A stretch of DNA of 49,240 bases, from assembly GCA_018398765.1 (NCBI GenBank), contig JAHBMJ010001769.1:45468-94707 (forward strand), given 5' to 3'. The position numbers and the translations under genes were made by a program. This document shows positions 35,337 to 47,273 of the stretch, piece after piece. Each line of letters begins with the position of its first letter. The stretch's first letter is position 1. Below the pieces are notes generated by a model that ran no database searches, was not told the origin of the DNA, and saw nothing but the letters and a program-made list of their open reading frames with translations. This DNA comes from Chromera velia (Eukaryota > Sar > Chromeraceae).

Positions 35337-36214
35337 CTCAAACTCCAAGATTGCCACTTGTTTGGCAAATTTGATTTTTCTGCAACGAAGCAAATTTGAA
35401 TTTGTTCTGCATAGGAAAGCTAAGAAGCCAAAAAATAGGTGTACAAGGAGAGGGGGGCAAGAAAAGAACCAGCAAACCAATGAATAATCAGTAGAATTAT
35501 AGATAGACAGACAGACAAACAGGTGCATAAGTTGTACAGCCAGTGGTAGCACAAGACACGCGCGTACAAAGAAACCGAAAAGGAAGCCAAACAAGAAAGA
35601 AGGCAGGCTGTGATGCACGTGGAATTAAGTTCACTGGCCGATTTCTTCGAGCTTCCCACAGTTAGCCTGATCAATCGACCCTCTATGTGTAAACACACAA
35701 AAAACTGACTCAGCTTGCATCCTTTCACATCTTTCCTCGGACTCCTCCAACCTGCGGAGACATTCGCAGAGAGAGAATATAAGACGCCGCCTTTGTCTCT
35801 TCATTCTCAAATCTTTTCACTGTCTTTCATGGAACCAACAAAGAAGAGGAAAAGATTTCTGAGACACTAGGAGGCCTGTTTACTTGGTCCGTGTATGCCT
35901 CTTTGGTGGCGTGGAAGGATAATTTAATTAAGGGGCAAGAGATTAACAAACAAACAGATGCAGTGACGATATGACAAGAGAGACGAAGAAGGGCAAGCGT
36001 GTGAAAGAAGTGAAGGAAAGAAGGGCAAGGGCAATAGGAAGGGAAAAAAAAAACGCTCTCTAACCTCTGCTTCATTCTGTTGAGCGCCTCATTCTTTGTT
36101 TCAATTTCTAGGTGAAGTTGTTGTTCGACACTTGGGATGGCCTCGTTTCCTCTTTGCTTGACCGGTACTGAGTTCTGGTCGTCCCCTCTTCTGAGAGGCA
36201 ACCCGAGCTTCTCC
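35337..36214 (-). CDS. Two joined exons of an unknown coiled-coil gene
   Basis: Exon 36214-36065 follows CTATCCTCAG and ends in donor GTTAGA. It encodes EKLGLPLRRGDDQN, then VEQQLHLEIETKNEALNRMK. Exon 35406-35337 follows CCTATGCAG and ends in donor GTCAGT. It encodes TNSNLLRCRKIKFAKQVA and ILEFE. The split arginine codon (AG then A) joins the two in phase, and the second donor matches the local donor consensus, so this is good evidence for a spliced gene. Neither the first coding exon nor the next exon downstream could be fixed. It may continue through the CPYCG exon and the 33.3-34.1 kb frame to the terminal exon at 31197. Confidence 0.5.
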
Positions 36215-36740
36215 CTGAGGATAGACTAGATGTTAATTCTCAGAAATTACCTGAAAGGGCAAGGCACATGGGGGAGAATTAAGGGGTCAGTCGGTCGGCT
36301 TTTGTGCCTCTGCCCCCCCCCCCCCCCNGAAAAACCCACGTACCCACACTTTCTGCCCCACGACATGTCGAAATTCACCCCCGACCTCTTCAGCTCTTGT
36401 ATCATTTCCTTGCCCCCCCTAACATCCCGCCAGATTTCTATGAGCTTCATCAATCGGAACCCCCTCAACCCCGAAATTTCCCGCTTTCTCTGCCCCTTCC
36501 TTTCCTCCCATTGGATCCTGATGTGGCTTAAAAACGATCTTCTGGGTTGACCACCCCCCCCCATGGAACCTCCCAGCCCCAAACGTCCTCCTACATGGAA
36601 ACCTCCCCACCCCCCCCCCGGGGAAGGCCCACGTGGTAACCGTTGATGAAGGTGAAGGGGTCATTCCAAGCTTTTTCATGCAGCCATCTGGCTGACTCCC
36701 ATAAGTAGATCCCCATCCAAAAGAACCTGTACAGCAAGCG
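36215..36740. other. C-rich stretch with N, no gene seen
   Basis: C homopolymers at 36313-36327 (followed by a single N at 36328), 36551-36560 and 36609-36618 break all frames. Nothing supportable is present. Confidence 0.5.
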
Positions 36741-37330
36741 TATAAGACTATCAGTGGAAGGCCTGCTTGTTTCATTTTTATGGGCAGATAAGATTGCATC
36801 CGCCACCAAAACTTGTTTTCTTCAAACGGATGAGCTTACCAAGAAAAGAAAAAGAAAAACGTGTGCTCCCTTTAATTTGAAACCTTCTCCGAGAGTTTTC
36901 ACAAGAAAACGAAGTAAGAGCGTGCTACAGGGCTGAAGAGAGCGAAGATTATTCTTAACAGGTTTAAGCTTGAAGAAAAATATTCTCAGAGGGATCGGAC
37001 CGGGTACAGAGAAGGCTCAAGCACGATGCCGCTCATCCGAAGCCAGTGCCGAGTCTTCTTGCTTGGAAAGCAAAATTTAAAGCTTTATGTTAGTAGAGAA
37101 GGAAAAGAAATTGAGCTCTGTTCTAAAAAAGCAACTCGCGAAACGTCCAAAGGACCTTTATATTAATTGTCTTGCTGACTTCTGCACTTGTTTTCTCTTC
37201 CGGCCGCGTGCGTCTCCCTATCCTGCAACACCTTACATCCATATCGAAAGTTTCCTCCAGGGCACGAACACATCTATTCTAATCAATGTTGATAAAGCTT
37301 CCCACCCGGGTGGCTCCGCACAATGAAGCT
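36741..37330 (+). other. Open frames of unknown origin, possibly retroelement decay
   Basis: Frames such as LSVEGLLVSFLWADKIASAT (near 36750-36815) and LKKQLAKRPKDLYINCLADF (near 37120-37180) are unusually protein-like, but they are interrupted by stops and have no splice signals I trust. The FLWADK phrase recalls the region after the reverse transcriptase in LINE proteins. I cannot assign them. Confidence 0.25.
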
Positions 37331-38220
37331 TCTCTCCCTCATTCATTTTCCCCATCCAAAGGTCAGATCTGTATTAAGGCGGAATGAGACGGACACAAAC
37401 GAATAAATTCGATCTGAAGTGCGTGTCTTCTGCCTTCTCCTGATTTATGTACTAGAAAGACAATCAATTATCAATAAGTAAAACATGTACGCGACATGCA
37501 GCGGTGCTACAAGCCAGACGACGTCCATTTTGAAAATGCTTTCTAAGGCGTAATACACCAATGAAGTCTTCGAAGAAAAGAACGCGTGCATATAACATCG
37601 AAGCTATGTAGACTTTTCTTTCAACGTTTTGACAGACGTACCATAAATAAATGTAGCTCGATCGGGAGAGGCTTCATTTCGATACATAGATTGGAGAAGC
37701 ACGGAAGAAAGCAAACTTGATTTTATCCCGAATAAAAGAGGAGAAAGGAGTCCTTTCTCCTTTCTTTTCCTCAAGTGACGCGAAAGGAAAATCAGTGATG
37801 GCGAGATTCACGTCTCAAACTGTGTTGCAACACGTATTAAATATATGTACAGGAAGAAAGCAGCGGACGGGAGTCTGTATCACTATAGTTAGCGCTCCCT
37901 TACGTACACACATAAGAAATACAAGCTCTTGGTGCCTCCAGTCATACAATATCATACAATTAAGGAAAAGAAGGCATTCCAGGCTGAACAAAGTTGGCAC
38001 GATTCTGAATTCGAACATTTTGAAAAAAAAAAGTGGAAAAAAATGATACAGAGGCCGCGTCGCCGGTATTTCCTGAATGGGTATGAATGGGGCATCTTGT
38101 GGATTCCCGCGCATGCACGCATGGAGTCAGTGGTTGGGCCCCCACCCTGCGGCCAGCGCAGGCTATTCGCATGTAATTTTGTGAATCAGACACACAATGT
38201 AATGCAATGTTACGCAATGT
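37331..38220. other. No supportable gene
   Basis: Mixed-composition sequence with short open frames only. No repeats or splice-supported exons are seen. Confidence 0.4.
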
Positions 38221-39010
38221 ATATATAGCATGGAAAACTCTAGAAAACTCACGGGAAATGCTTGGAATAACTTGGAATCATTATGAACTGGAAGACATCG
38301 AACTAATTGGGTTATCCTCAAAGCCTTATTAGTGGCTTGGGATCTAGCGTCGCTGGGTCTAGGATTTAACCCTTAATTATTAATACCAACCAACTAATAT
38401 AGACCGACGGAAGTATATATAAATTTATATACACGCCTATATAGCGCTTATAAATGCCTATAAAAGAGTTAGTGAAACATCGGGGGGGGGGGGGATCTGC
38501 TCATTCTAGTAGCTCACTCTAGTAGCTCACTCTTTATTATTATTATTTTTTTTTCATGTTATGTTATAACGTATAGTAAAATAAATAGAAACAAACTTAA
38601 AGTGGTTCACATAACTGTTGTCTAGACTGTTGTTTAAATGTTAAATGCATGAACCGTATTATAAACATCTATTCGAAGATTCTATTGTCTTCCTATTAGG
38701 AATATTGAGTATATTGCACAATAGTGGTTAAGTGTAGTTAAGTCTTCTTCAAATTTAGTTAGCAAAACTCAGCAAATAAAAATTTTAAACAAAAAAAAAA
38801 ATTATCCCATTGTTTTTTTTTTTTTTTTCGTCAGTCGGCGCCTACTTATGTCTACTCCATATTACTCCATATGTGAAGTGTTAACAAGTGCTAGAACAAC
38901 CGTTAACTGACTTAAAAATTCGAGTTTATACACTAAGATTTAGTTTTAAAAGTTATTATAGCTCCACCCAGGGTTTGGCATCAATCAATCAATCAATCAT
39001 ATATTGATAA
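38221..39010. repeat. AT-rich island
   Basis: Abruptly AT-rich, with TATATAAATTTATATA-like palindromic runs near 38416, a 13-base G run at 38482-38494, and a repeated CTAGTAGCTCACTC near 38505-38531. A (TCAA)n run near 38980-38998 marks the right edge. It adjoins the 3' end of the hydrolase gene. No coding is seen. Confidence 0.65.
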
Positions 39011-39097
39011 AAGCTGGCAAAAAATGAGTGAATTTTTGTTGTCACTAGGGTTGTCATGTTGCTGAGTCGGCTAATTGACGGGTTTTCATTGCAAAGT

Positions 39098-42000
39098 TCA
39101 TTCTGTAACCGATTTGACGTACGGGGGGGCAACTCTGAAGACCCACACGTTGCCCTCTCTCCTGTCAAGCCGCGAGGTCCTGTCTTTGGCCCGCCGCCTG
39201 GAGGTGATGATCTCTCGCAGGTCTTCCACAATCTCTCTGTTCATGTTGTAAAAGGCATGTCGGAGACTGTGGACGTTCTGCTCCACCATGGAGGTGTCAA
39301 TCACGTCGACAGGCAACCACTCCTCGAGGGCGTGGGGCGTCTCTCTTCGACGGTCCCTCCTCCGTCTTCCCGGAGAGGGTCCGAAGGTCTGGTCAACCAG
39401 CAACGTCTCGTGGTGGAGGGGAGGGGAGGGTCTGCGTCTGGTCACTGGGTGATGGTGGGGGCGGGAGGAACTGGCTTCAGCAGATGCGGAAGGACCCGCT
39501 GATGCTGACGGGAAGCCGTCAGCTTTGGGGCCCTCCTTGGTCTCTGTGTACTCTCCGCTGTCTGCCAACGTCATTCCGTCTCCCTCGTCTCTGCTGAGGG
39601 CTCTCCTCCCTCCTTCCCTCACACCTCCTGCCTCGAGATCTTCTGTTTTCTCGTGTCCGACTCCTCCGAAAGGCTCGTCGCCCTTTCTGGAATCAGCACG
39701 GGCAGCCTGCTTGCGTGCGGAAAAAACACAAATGAAATCTGTGTTGCATATCGGGCAGCAGACAAGGGCCCGACAAAACGCCTTCCTTAGTTTGTGAAAT
39801 GACAATGAGTAGTGAGCGCACAGATGGATACGCTGAAACTGGAACGGGCTTAAGATCGCACAACCAACAAGAGGCCCCAGAGCTGGCAGGAGAAAGAAGT
39901 GAATGGAAGAGCCCGGAAAGAGAACATCAGAAAGCACGAAGAAAGAAGAGGAGAGCAAGGGGAGAAAAAGGGAAGGCGCTATCTGCCTCACTCACTCACT
40001 CAGTGACTGACCAGAAGTGAAGGAGGAGTCTGAATCTCTCCTGGGGTCTCTTCTCCCTTGGGACCTCCACTCTGTTCCCTCTCTCTGCTCTCTTCAACAG
40101 TAGACAGCTGCGTTTGCGGAGGAAGGCTGTAGCTTTGGCTTGCTCCCCTTCCCGCGCTCTCTCCTTCTCTCTCCTTTGTCTTCTCTTTCTTTCGAGAAGG
40201 ATACGGAGAGGGGGGGGCAGGGGGCACTCCATTCGATGGAGGAACGGCCGTCCGAGAGGGGTGTATGATGACTGTCGACTGGCTTTGGAGGGGGGGTCTG
40301 AGGTGTTTGTGGATAGACGCGGCTGGACGTAGCTCGGACTTGGACATGATCCCGATCGGGAGTGCGTCCTGTCCGGCTGTCACTGCAGCGGCAGCTGCTG
40401 ATCGTGCTGCTTGGGCTGCTGCTGCAAATGCGGCTGTGAATTTACTCTTCTCTCTTTCCTTTTCGGATATCGCCTGTTGGTCTGTCTTCTCCCTCTGTCC
40501 TCTGTTGGCCCTGGACCTCGGCTTCGAGGCAGGGCTCTGCACCGTGCCCTCTCCCTGAGACACATGCTGGTTGTTCTGCTGAAAACTCTCCCCTGCGCCC
40601 CCCCTCCTTGCAGAAGAAGAGCAGGGGGTCTCTGAGGACATGCCCCCGAGACCTGAGTAGAAGAAAATAGGAGGAAGATAAGAGAGGAAAGGAAGGGAAA
40701 GCAAAGGAATAAATATCAAAGGGCCCATCACGTCAGCTCGGGGACGACAATGTAGCCTGATCGACAGACAGCGTAGAGGTACTCCAAATGATTCTCTTCT
40801 CCCGCAATCCAGAAAGAGAGGTCTCCGGAGGAATTGGAACAGAGAGAGAGACAGAGACAGGTAGAGAAAGGAAAAGAATTCACGAGAAGTTTGCAGCACA
40901 CACAGTTTCAACCTTCTTAGAGAAAAAAGAGAACGAAGACAGCCCCATGTCTGTTATGCAAATAGAGACAGTGCCGCAGAAATGAAAACTTCTGAAACCG
41001 TTCATATACTGCCCATCCGCAAACCTGTTTGTATGGCAGTGTGCTCACTCGAAGTCCGTCTACTGTTTTTGCACTCTACCCCGTCTGTTTTTGTTCTCAC
41101 CCGAATAGAATACCCATGCCTGCCTTCCTGTCTGACGAAAGACCAACCTGCGATTCCACTTCCACTCGAGACCGCGCGGTCTCTTCTTGACTCAGGGCTC
41201 TTGACTGTCACTTGAGGGGGGGGGTTGGACGGTTGCGTGGAAGCGAAACCTCCCCCCCTCTCCCCTGAGGAAGCGGGACCGTCTCCTCCCTCCCCTCCCT
41301 TCCCCCTCCCTTCCTCAAGGATTTGCGCTTCTTCATCCTCCTCCTCCTCTTGCTCTCCCTCATGCTGCATAGACTCGGATGAGAAAGCCCCCCCAACACC
41401 GAACAGTTGAGTCTGAGTCATCGAGAGCTCTGCAGCAGCCAGCCGAGCTGCAAGGGCTGCTCTCGCTTCTCTCTTAAATCCGAACACCCTCCTGCCCATA
41501 GACAGAGACAGGTTCGCAAACTCAGCATAGAAGAGAGCCTGGTCCCTGTTGTCTGCGAACACGCTCACCTGCAGGAAGATACACAGAGGGGCGGAGCAAG
41601 TGACGAACGGCGGTCCAGGAGAAACAAACAAATGATGACCTCCAATCAATCATCGACAAGAAAACAGATATCCCATAAGGCCCCTTCTCTTCTCGAAATT
41701 GACGAAGGTAATCTAATCAAAAAGCCATGCTAGAGGACTGACCAGAGGCGTGAGTGTTTCGAGGAGCGGGAAGTCTGCTTTCAAAAAAGTTGACAGTTCG
41801 AGGTCGGGATTCAGATACGTCACAGAGACCAGAGAGATCCTAGCAGCCCCCTCCCTGTCCCTCTCCTTGTCGCTCCCCCCCGTTGCCCTTCTGCCGGACG
41901 CCATGCTCGGAGGCCTCCCCCCCTCCTCCTCACTCAACTCATCCCCTTCCAACTCGTCCATCAACAAAGGGTCCCAAAGACCGCGCGCCGCCGCCTCTCT

Positions 42001-45000
42001 GCACCCCTCTGACCACACACGCGCGCCCATCGAATGCGCCATCACGTGGACCTCCCTCACCCCCGCGTCTCTCAACGCACCTAGGAACGAAGCAAACGCG
42101 TGTCGGCACTGAGGATCGTAACATCTCTCCCTGGCCTGAAAATAAGCGAGTGCGTTGATCTTTCCGGGCCATGAGAAGACAAACGGCTTGACATAGGCAG
42201 GGAACGAGCCGAATGCCACCAACTGGCCGAAAAGAGCCATCGAGTCTTGCAGAGTTGCATTGTACCCAGGGATATACACCAACGCCTCTCTGGTGCTGTA
42301 AGCATCCCTGAGTGGCAACCATCCCCTCACACGAAGTTCAAACGTCTCCTCCCCCTCCTCGTCCTCATCCATTCCAACCGTCTCCACTCCAGGGCCTCCT
42401 GCCTCAAACCGAACACTGGGAGACCTGCTTTTCCCCTCAGGCTGCTGCTGGGTGAGCAGCAAGTTACCACTGCTGAGAGCGGGGTGGAAGCTCTTACCTG
42501 TATCGGGGCACACCTCCCATTCTTCTTCCTCCTTCTCCCTCTCCCGCTCCCCCCCAGCATTCTTCGGTCGGAGAGGCGGGGAGGGAGGCAGGGACCCTCT
42601 CGGCTGCTGATGCTGTGCTGGTGTGGAGGCACTGGAGGAAGAGACCACAACCTCTACCTTGACCTCTGCACACACACGCTTGCTCGCACCGTCTCGGAAT
42701 GACACACTGCTCGAGGGCTCCTGACCTCTGTGCAAAAGGGGGGCAGGAGCGGAGAGGGGAGCAGGACGGCCGGACTCTTCCCCCTTGTGATGGGCATTTG
42801 TCGGCAATTCGCCGTTGGGGGTGTGGGGCGTTGTGTGAATGCGTTGTCCTGCGGAGCGACGCGCCTCTTCTTCAACGTTTTCCTCGTCTCCCTCTGCGCG
42901 AGCAGCGGCAGCAGGAGGGAGAGCATCTGCCCTCTCAGCCCCCCTTCTTTGCGTGAAGTGTCTCTCCCTGTCTCTGTCTCTGTCCATGGCATCTGAAGGC
43001 ACAGTGGTGGCAGAAGCACTTGGGGGGGTAAGGGGAAGACGCGCATCGTTGCCGGCAGGGGGCTGCTGCTGCTGTTGTCTCCTTTCCTCTCTCTCTTCTC
43101 CTCCCTCGGGTGCTTGTGGGGGCACAGGGGGGGGGAGAGACGGCAGGAGCAGTGGCTCTCTTTCTCTGTCTCTTTCCGTCCTGTCCCTCTCCATGGAGGA
43201 GGACATGCCGAGGCCCATTCTGCTGGAAAGAAACCGTCTCGATCTCGACAGAGACGGCGGCACAGAAGGGTCGGGATGGTGTCCCGAAACGCGGATGCCC
43301 CTCTGAGCATCTACAGATAGGGTGACGGTATCTATTCGCTCTGGTTCGAACGAAGGCATGTGAGGGGACATCTTCGATAAACACCAAGCAGCGGCCTCCC
43401 GACAGAACCCGTTCACCCCCTCCCGCCCCTCTCCGTCTCCGTCTCCTGTCTGAAGGAGGGTACAGGTCTGAACAAACACACGAGGAAAGTCACGAAAAAA
43501 CGCACCACTCACAGAGCATTCAACATCTGCCACACCCATACTCGAACGGCCGTCCCTCCCTCCCCCCCCATTCCCTCCCTTATTCCCCCCCTTCACATAC
43601 TCATAACTCCCAAACCCCACACGCAGACACGCGAATCCCGACCCCGAGCCAAATTCACGTGACTTATACGGTGCCACAGGCTTTCCGTGTTCCCAAAACC
43701 CAACCAGGGTCTCCCCATGCAACTCCTCCTCCCTCCACTTTCCATACCCGTGAGGCCGACCCAAAGAATCAACCTGGCCACGGTACATCGCGTAGTGTTT
43801 CCCCCTTTCAAAGCAACAACAGCAGCAGCAAGGGAACAGACCGCAACCACGAGAAGAAGTGGGCGAACCATGAACCCCCACTGTGTTTTCAGACCGGCAG
43901 AGTAATTTCTTCAACCAAACAGACGCAGTCGGAATATGTTCAAGACACACAGACAGCCCCGGAGGTTCACCCCCCGAGGCAGTTGCTAGAGACAGAGCGG
44001 ACCCTCGAGAACATGCGGACGTTCTCGATGCTCGCCGCCTCTCCCTCTCTCTCTGAGACTGCATCCATCCCTTCAAAGGGCCCACCTCCACCAAACGCCA
44101 AAAACGAAAATGACGCAGGTACCCTTTTTGTACCAACCATGGCAAACAAGCCCTCGACAACAGAGAGATACAGATCGCCAAAACCAACGCAACGATGTAA
44201 CCAAAAAAGAGCATGCGAAAGATTTTCACGTCCTCACATGCGCTTGGATCGCTTTTACATTTGTCTGATTGGGGACTGGGTGTCATTCCTGCGGCCCTCT
44301 CAAGATTCTCCTGCTTATCGAAGGACGGGGGCGTGATACACCTGCCGTCCCACCAGCCACCGGGGTTGGCGGCTGTGACTATCAAGACTATCAGCAGCAA
44401 GACCGCACCTGTGAAATAGGTGATGTTCAGAGCCCACCGCAGGTGCATGGAGGCCTGCCACCTTGCCAGGATGTAGAGAACCACCAGGAAGGCGATGAGC
44501 GAAATTCCTGGCTCCAGGTACGCAAAAGTCGACAGCGACTTGGAGAACTGAAAGTTGAAAGACACCTTATCCTGAAACACAGGAGGAGGAGATTGAGAAG
44601 AGATTCGCTTCTCATGCGCGCAATTTATGCACTCGATCCAAACGAGAGTTTACACTTCTTTCTGTCCTGTTGAGTCTCTCAATGCCTCCCTTACTGCGTG
44701 GCTGTCCGGCCGGGGGGCGACTGGAGCACGACCATATTCTAATCACAGGGATAGCTTGAATTGGTGTTACAGGACACAAAGAGACGGACACGCAGACATG
44801 GACATGGCACAGCTCTCACCATAAGGGACCGGTTGAGAGGATACGGGAGGGGGGCAATGCGCAAGGAGACGGAAGGAGACGGCCAAAGAATTGGGGAAGG
44901 AAGCTGCACGTGATAACAACGGACCCACTGGACCGTGAGGCAACCCAAGGCACTCACCTCGTCGAAACAGAGCTCCATCCCAGTCAAACCAAAGACGATG

Positions 45001-45209
45001 CAAAGAACTACAAAGGCCACCAAAATGTGCGACTTGCTGGACTTCTTGTAACTGCCTCTGAAGCGTCGCACGAACTTCCGGCTCTCCATCTCATCCAGAG
45101 TGTCCGACCATACCTCTCGGTAGGCTGTAGATGCCACGCTTGGATCCTCTGCAATGGCGTCATTGTCGCCATCAAACGATGCAGCATGAAGAGGGGCGAC
45201 GGCCGCCAT
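39098..45209 (-). CDS. Four-pass membrane MORN / DUF900-type alpha/beta hydrolase
   Basis: Five exons are inferred: 45209-44958, 44571-41743, 41568-41148, 40652-40012 and 39706-39098 (TGA). They total 4752 nt, giving 1583 aa, with all phases agreeing. Membrane segments lie near residues 61-82, 101-122, 128-151 and 204-231. Six consecutive cysteines (332-337) precede MORN-like repeats (344-392: YRGQVDSLGRPHGYGKW, then LVGFWEHGKPVAPY). A disordered stretch rich in R, E, P and Q follows. The hydrolase begins at ALVYIPGYNATLQD, has the nucleophile S931 in HVMAHSMGARV, a likely acid D1036 in FADNRDQAL, and a likely histidine H1531 in SLRHAFYNMN. About 480 low-complexity residues separate acid and histidine. 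DUF900 proteins are serine hydrolases of mostly unknown substrate, and MORN repeats often bind membranes. Joining to the last exon is supported by VDVIDTSMVEQ, the usual context of the histidine. Confidence 0.87.
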
Positions 45210-45790
45210 GCTTTGCCTTCACAAAGTGCACTAAAAGTACTGAAGGATCCTGGACGGAAGAGCAAGCATCCACTCACTAGAGCAGACCCTTCCAGAAAGA
45301 GGGAAACACTGTAGGCAGCAAGATCATATGACAGCACTGGCTGTTTGACCTAACTAACGGTGTCCAAACCGTACCTTTGGTGACTATAAGGGATGTTCTG
45401 GGACATCCTGAAACTGTCATCGTCTTCAATCGACGTCTTGACTGTTACCAAAAACACAAGCGTGGCAGCGAGCCGTGTTGCAGGTCGTGCACCCCCGGCC
45501 CCCCCTCCCACACTGCGAAAGCCTTCGTGTACCCTCTTGAGGCTTTTACCCCCATGGAATCTTACTCAGTCACTGAACGATTTCTAACAGTCTCACCTCT
45601 GTCAATGATCGAAGGCGATGTATGACAGCTGCAGCATCGTGAACTCCTCCTATTCTTGCCCCTGTGTATCGGGACCGCAGATTCGGTCAGAGCATCTCCC
45701 TTATAGGATTATCTCAGGCAAACATTCAAATAAATTGAAGTCCCTTCTCTCCCAACCTCAGACTGAGCCTTTTGCGCTTTGGTCGCTCAG
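45210..45790. promoter_or_regulatory. Head-to-head spacer
   Basis: This 581-bp spacer separates the start codons of the hydrolase gene (-) and the candidate lumenal-protein gene (+). It has no convincing coding, although 45377-45625 is open on the plus strand and could hold a 5' exon. It may be a bidirectional promoter. Confidence 0.35.
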
Positions 45791-47047
45791 ATGCGATCTC
45801 TTCCAGCAATTCTGCAGATATTCGCCCTCCTGCCTGACCTGCCAGCAGCAGCTCGGACTGCTTTTGTGCTGTCTGGAGTCAGGTGGCACACTCATCGGCC
45901 TGGTTTCTCTTCCCATTCGGGTCTCTTGAGCCATCCTCAACCTCCGTCTCCTTTGTATCCTTCAGAAAGGCAACAAGTAGGGAGTTTACAGAGCCGTCTG
46001 CATGCAAGTGAACAGCAGAGTGGGACAGAGGTTGATGAGGGCAGTACCGGTGCAGAGAGTAGACGCGGGGCTCTCGTGCGTCTCCTCAGTCTCTTCGTGC
46101 CCCTGTCCCTTTTCTTTCCCGTCTCCTCAGCCCTCAGCAGCACCTCATGGATCGTCGATGGTTCCATCAAGACTGCGAAGAAGGTCAGGCCCCTGGGTGC
46201 TGCCGAGCTAGATTTCGGCTTCTACGTCAAAGACCTGTTCGATAACAGTCCGACTCAACCCACAGACCCCCTCAGCTTTACCCCCGCACGAAAGATGAAC
46301 AGAGACTTTGCTGAGAAGTTATTTGACAAGTCCGTCCGAGCTCTGAGTGGGGTCAGCGGGGTGGATGTGCAGGAGCTTAGGAATGGTATTGCATCGTTTC
46401 GATTGAAGCAGACACCCGGGTTTACCCGTTCTTTTATGGGGGATGACTTGGGCAGTCAGTATGTGTTTGACTTGAACAGCTGGGCTTTGTGGAAGGTGGC
46501 GGACATCGTTTGTGACTCGCCTGAGAAGAAGAAGGCATTTCGTAGTGCTCTAGGGGAAGCGGTAGTGAATGTTTTGAAGGACGAATTGAAGGGACGGGTG
46601 GTCATGGACTCCGATGGATCGAGACACCCGATCTTCGAGGTGTATGATGCGGGGGTGGCAAAAGGAGGGTTAGAGGTGGCGTTTCAAAGTTTGAAGGAGG
46701 GGATGAAGTGTCTTCGTAGCGCGGGGTTTGTCCGTGACTGGAAAGTGGCGATAGATGATCTTTATAAGGACGATTGGGGGGTGAAGGAGACGTCCATTCC
46801 CATGACGGTATCTGCTTATGAGTCTGCATATCTCCGTGGTTCTCTTTTACTGAACGAGGAGAAGCAGTTCTTCCGTCCCGATTACATTGCTGCATTCATC
46901 CAGTCCTATTTGTCCTCCTGCGGTGTGGGCGTTCTCTTTGAGGGGGAGAATTTCCTCGATGAGCAGTGGAGACCCAACCCTAGGGACTACACGGTCCTCG
47001 AACAACTCTACGCATTCTCCCTCAGCAACCCCAAGGCACAAGCGTAG
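45791..47047 (+). CDS. Hypothetical protein, possible thylakoid-lumen targeting
   Basis: This single open frame of 418 aa runs from the ATG at 45791 to TAG at 47045-47047. I do not recognise the family. The first 20 residues are hydrophobic (MRSLPAILQIFALL) and could act as an ER signal. After a Ser/Gln/Pro-rich stretch comes SRRGALVRLLSLFVPLSLFF followed by VSSALSS, that is, twin arginine, a hydrophobic core and an AxA-like cleavage site, the layout of a Tat-dependent lumen signal. The rest is a soluble mixed fold with SWIVDGSIKTAKKVRPL, LNSWALWKVADIVCD and a C-terminal PNPRDYTVLEQLYAFSL. Targeting through ER, stroma and lumen is inferred. A start in an upstream exon is possible, as the region before the mature part is variable in character. 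Confidence 0.7.
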   Translation: MRSLPAILQIFALLPDLPAAARTAFVLSGVRWHTHRPGFSSHSGLLSHPQPPSPLYPSERQQVGSLQSRLHASEQQSGTEVDEGSTGAESRRGALVRLLSLFVPLSLFFPVSSALSSTSWIVDGSIKTAKKVRPLGAAELDFGFYVKDLFDNSPTQPTDPLSFTPARKMNRDFAEKLFDKSVRALSGVSGVDVQELRNGIASFRLKQTPGFTRSFMGDDLGSQYVFDLNSWALWKVADIVCDSPEKKKAFRSALGEAVVNVLKDELKGRVVMDSDGSRHPIFEVYDAGVAKGGLEVAFQSLKEGMKCLRSAGFVRDWKVAIDDLYKDDWGVKETSIPMTVSAYESAYLRGSLLLNEEKQFFRPDYIAAFIQSYLSSCGVGVLFEGENFLDEQWRPNPRDYTVLEQLYAFSLSNPKAQA

Positions 47048-47210
47048 CCATTGAGGAGAAGGCGGGAGTAAACGAAAGGGAAAGGGTAGCAGCGAGAGAG
47101 AAAAGAGCGGCGTGCGTTCGTCCGCCGATCATTGTATTACCAATAGTAGCTCTTGGGCCGTCTGGCTCATAGAAGAGACCGGATCAGTCCCTACGCATGC
47201 ACGCAAGCAC

Positions 47211-47273
47211 AGAGCGAGAGCGAGAGCGAGAGCGAGAGCGAGAGCGAGAGCGAGAGCGAGAGCGAGAGCGAGA
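47211..47273 (+). repeat. (GAGAGC)n hexanucleotide repeat
   Basis: About ten perfect GAGAGC units lie 160 bp downstream of the preceding stop codon, probably in or near its 3' UTR. Confidence 0.95.

Noticed and set aside
41713..41742. Hydrolase ending in VSPLAWLFD at 41713
   Set aside because: This reads through a GTCAGT donor; splicing to 41568 restores the expected acid motif and later histidine of the hydrolase.
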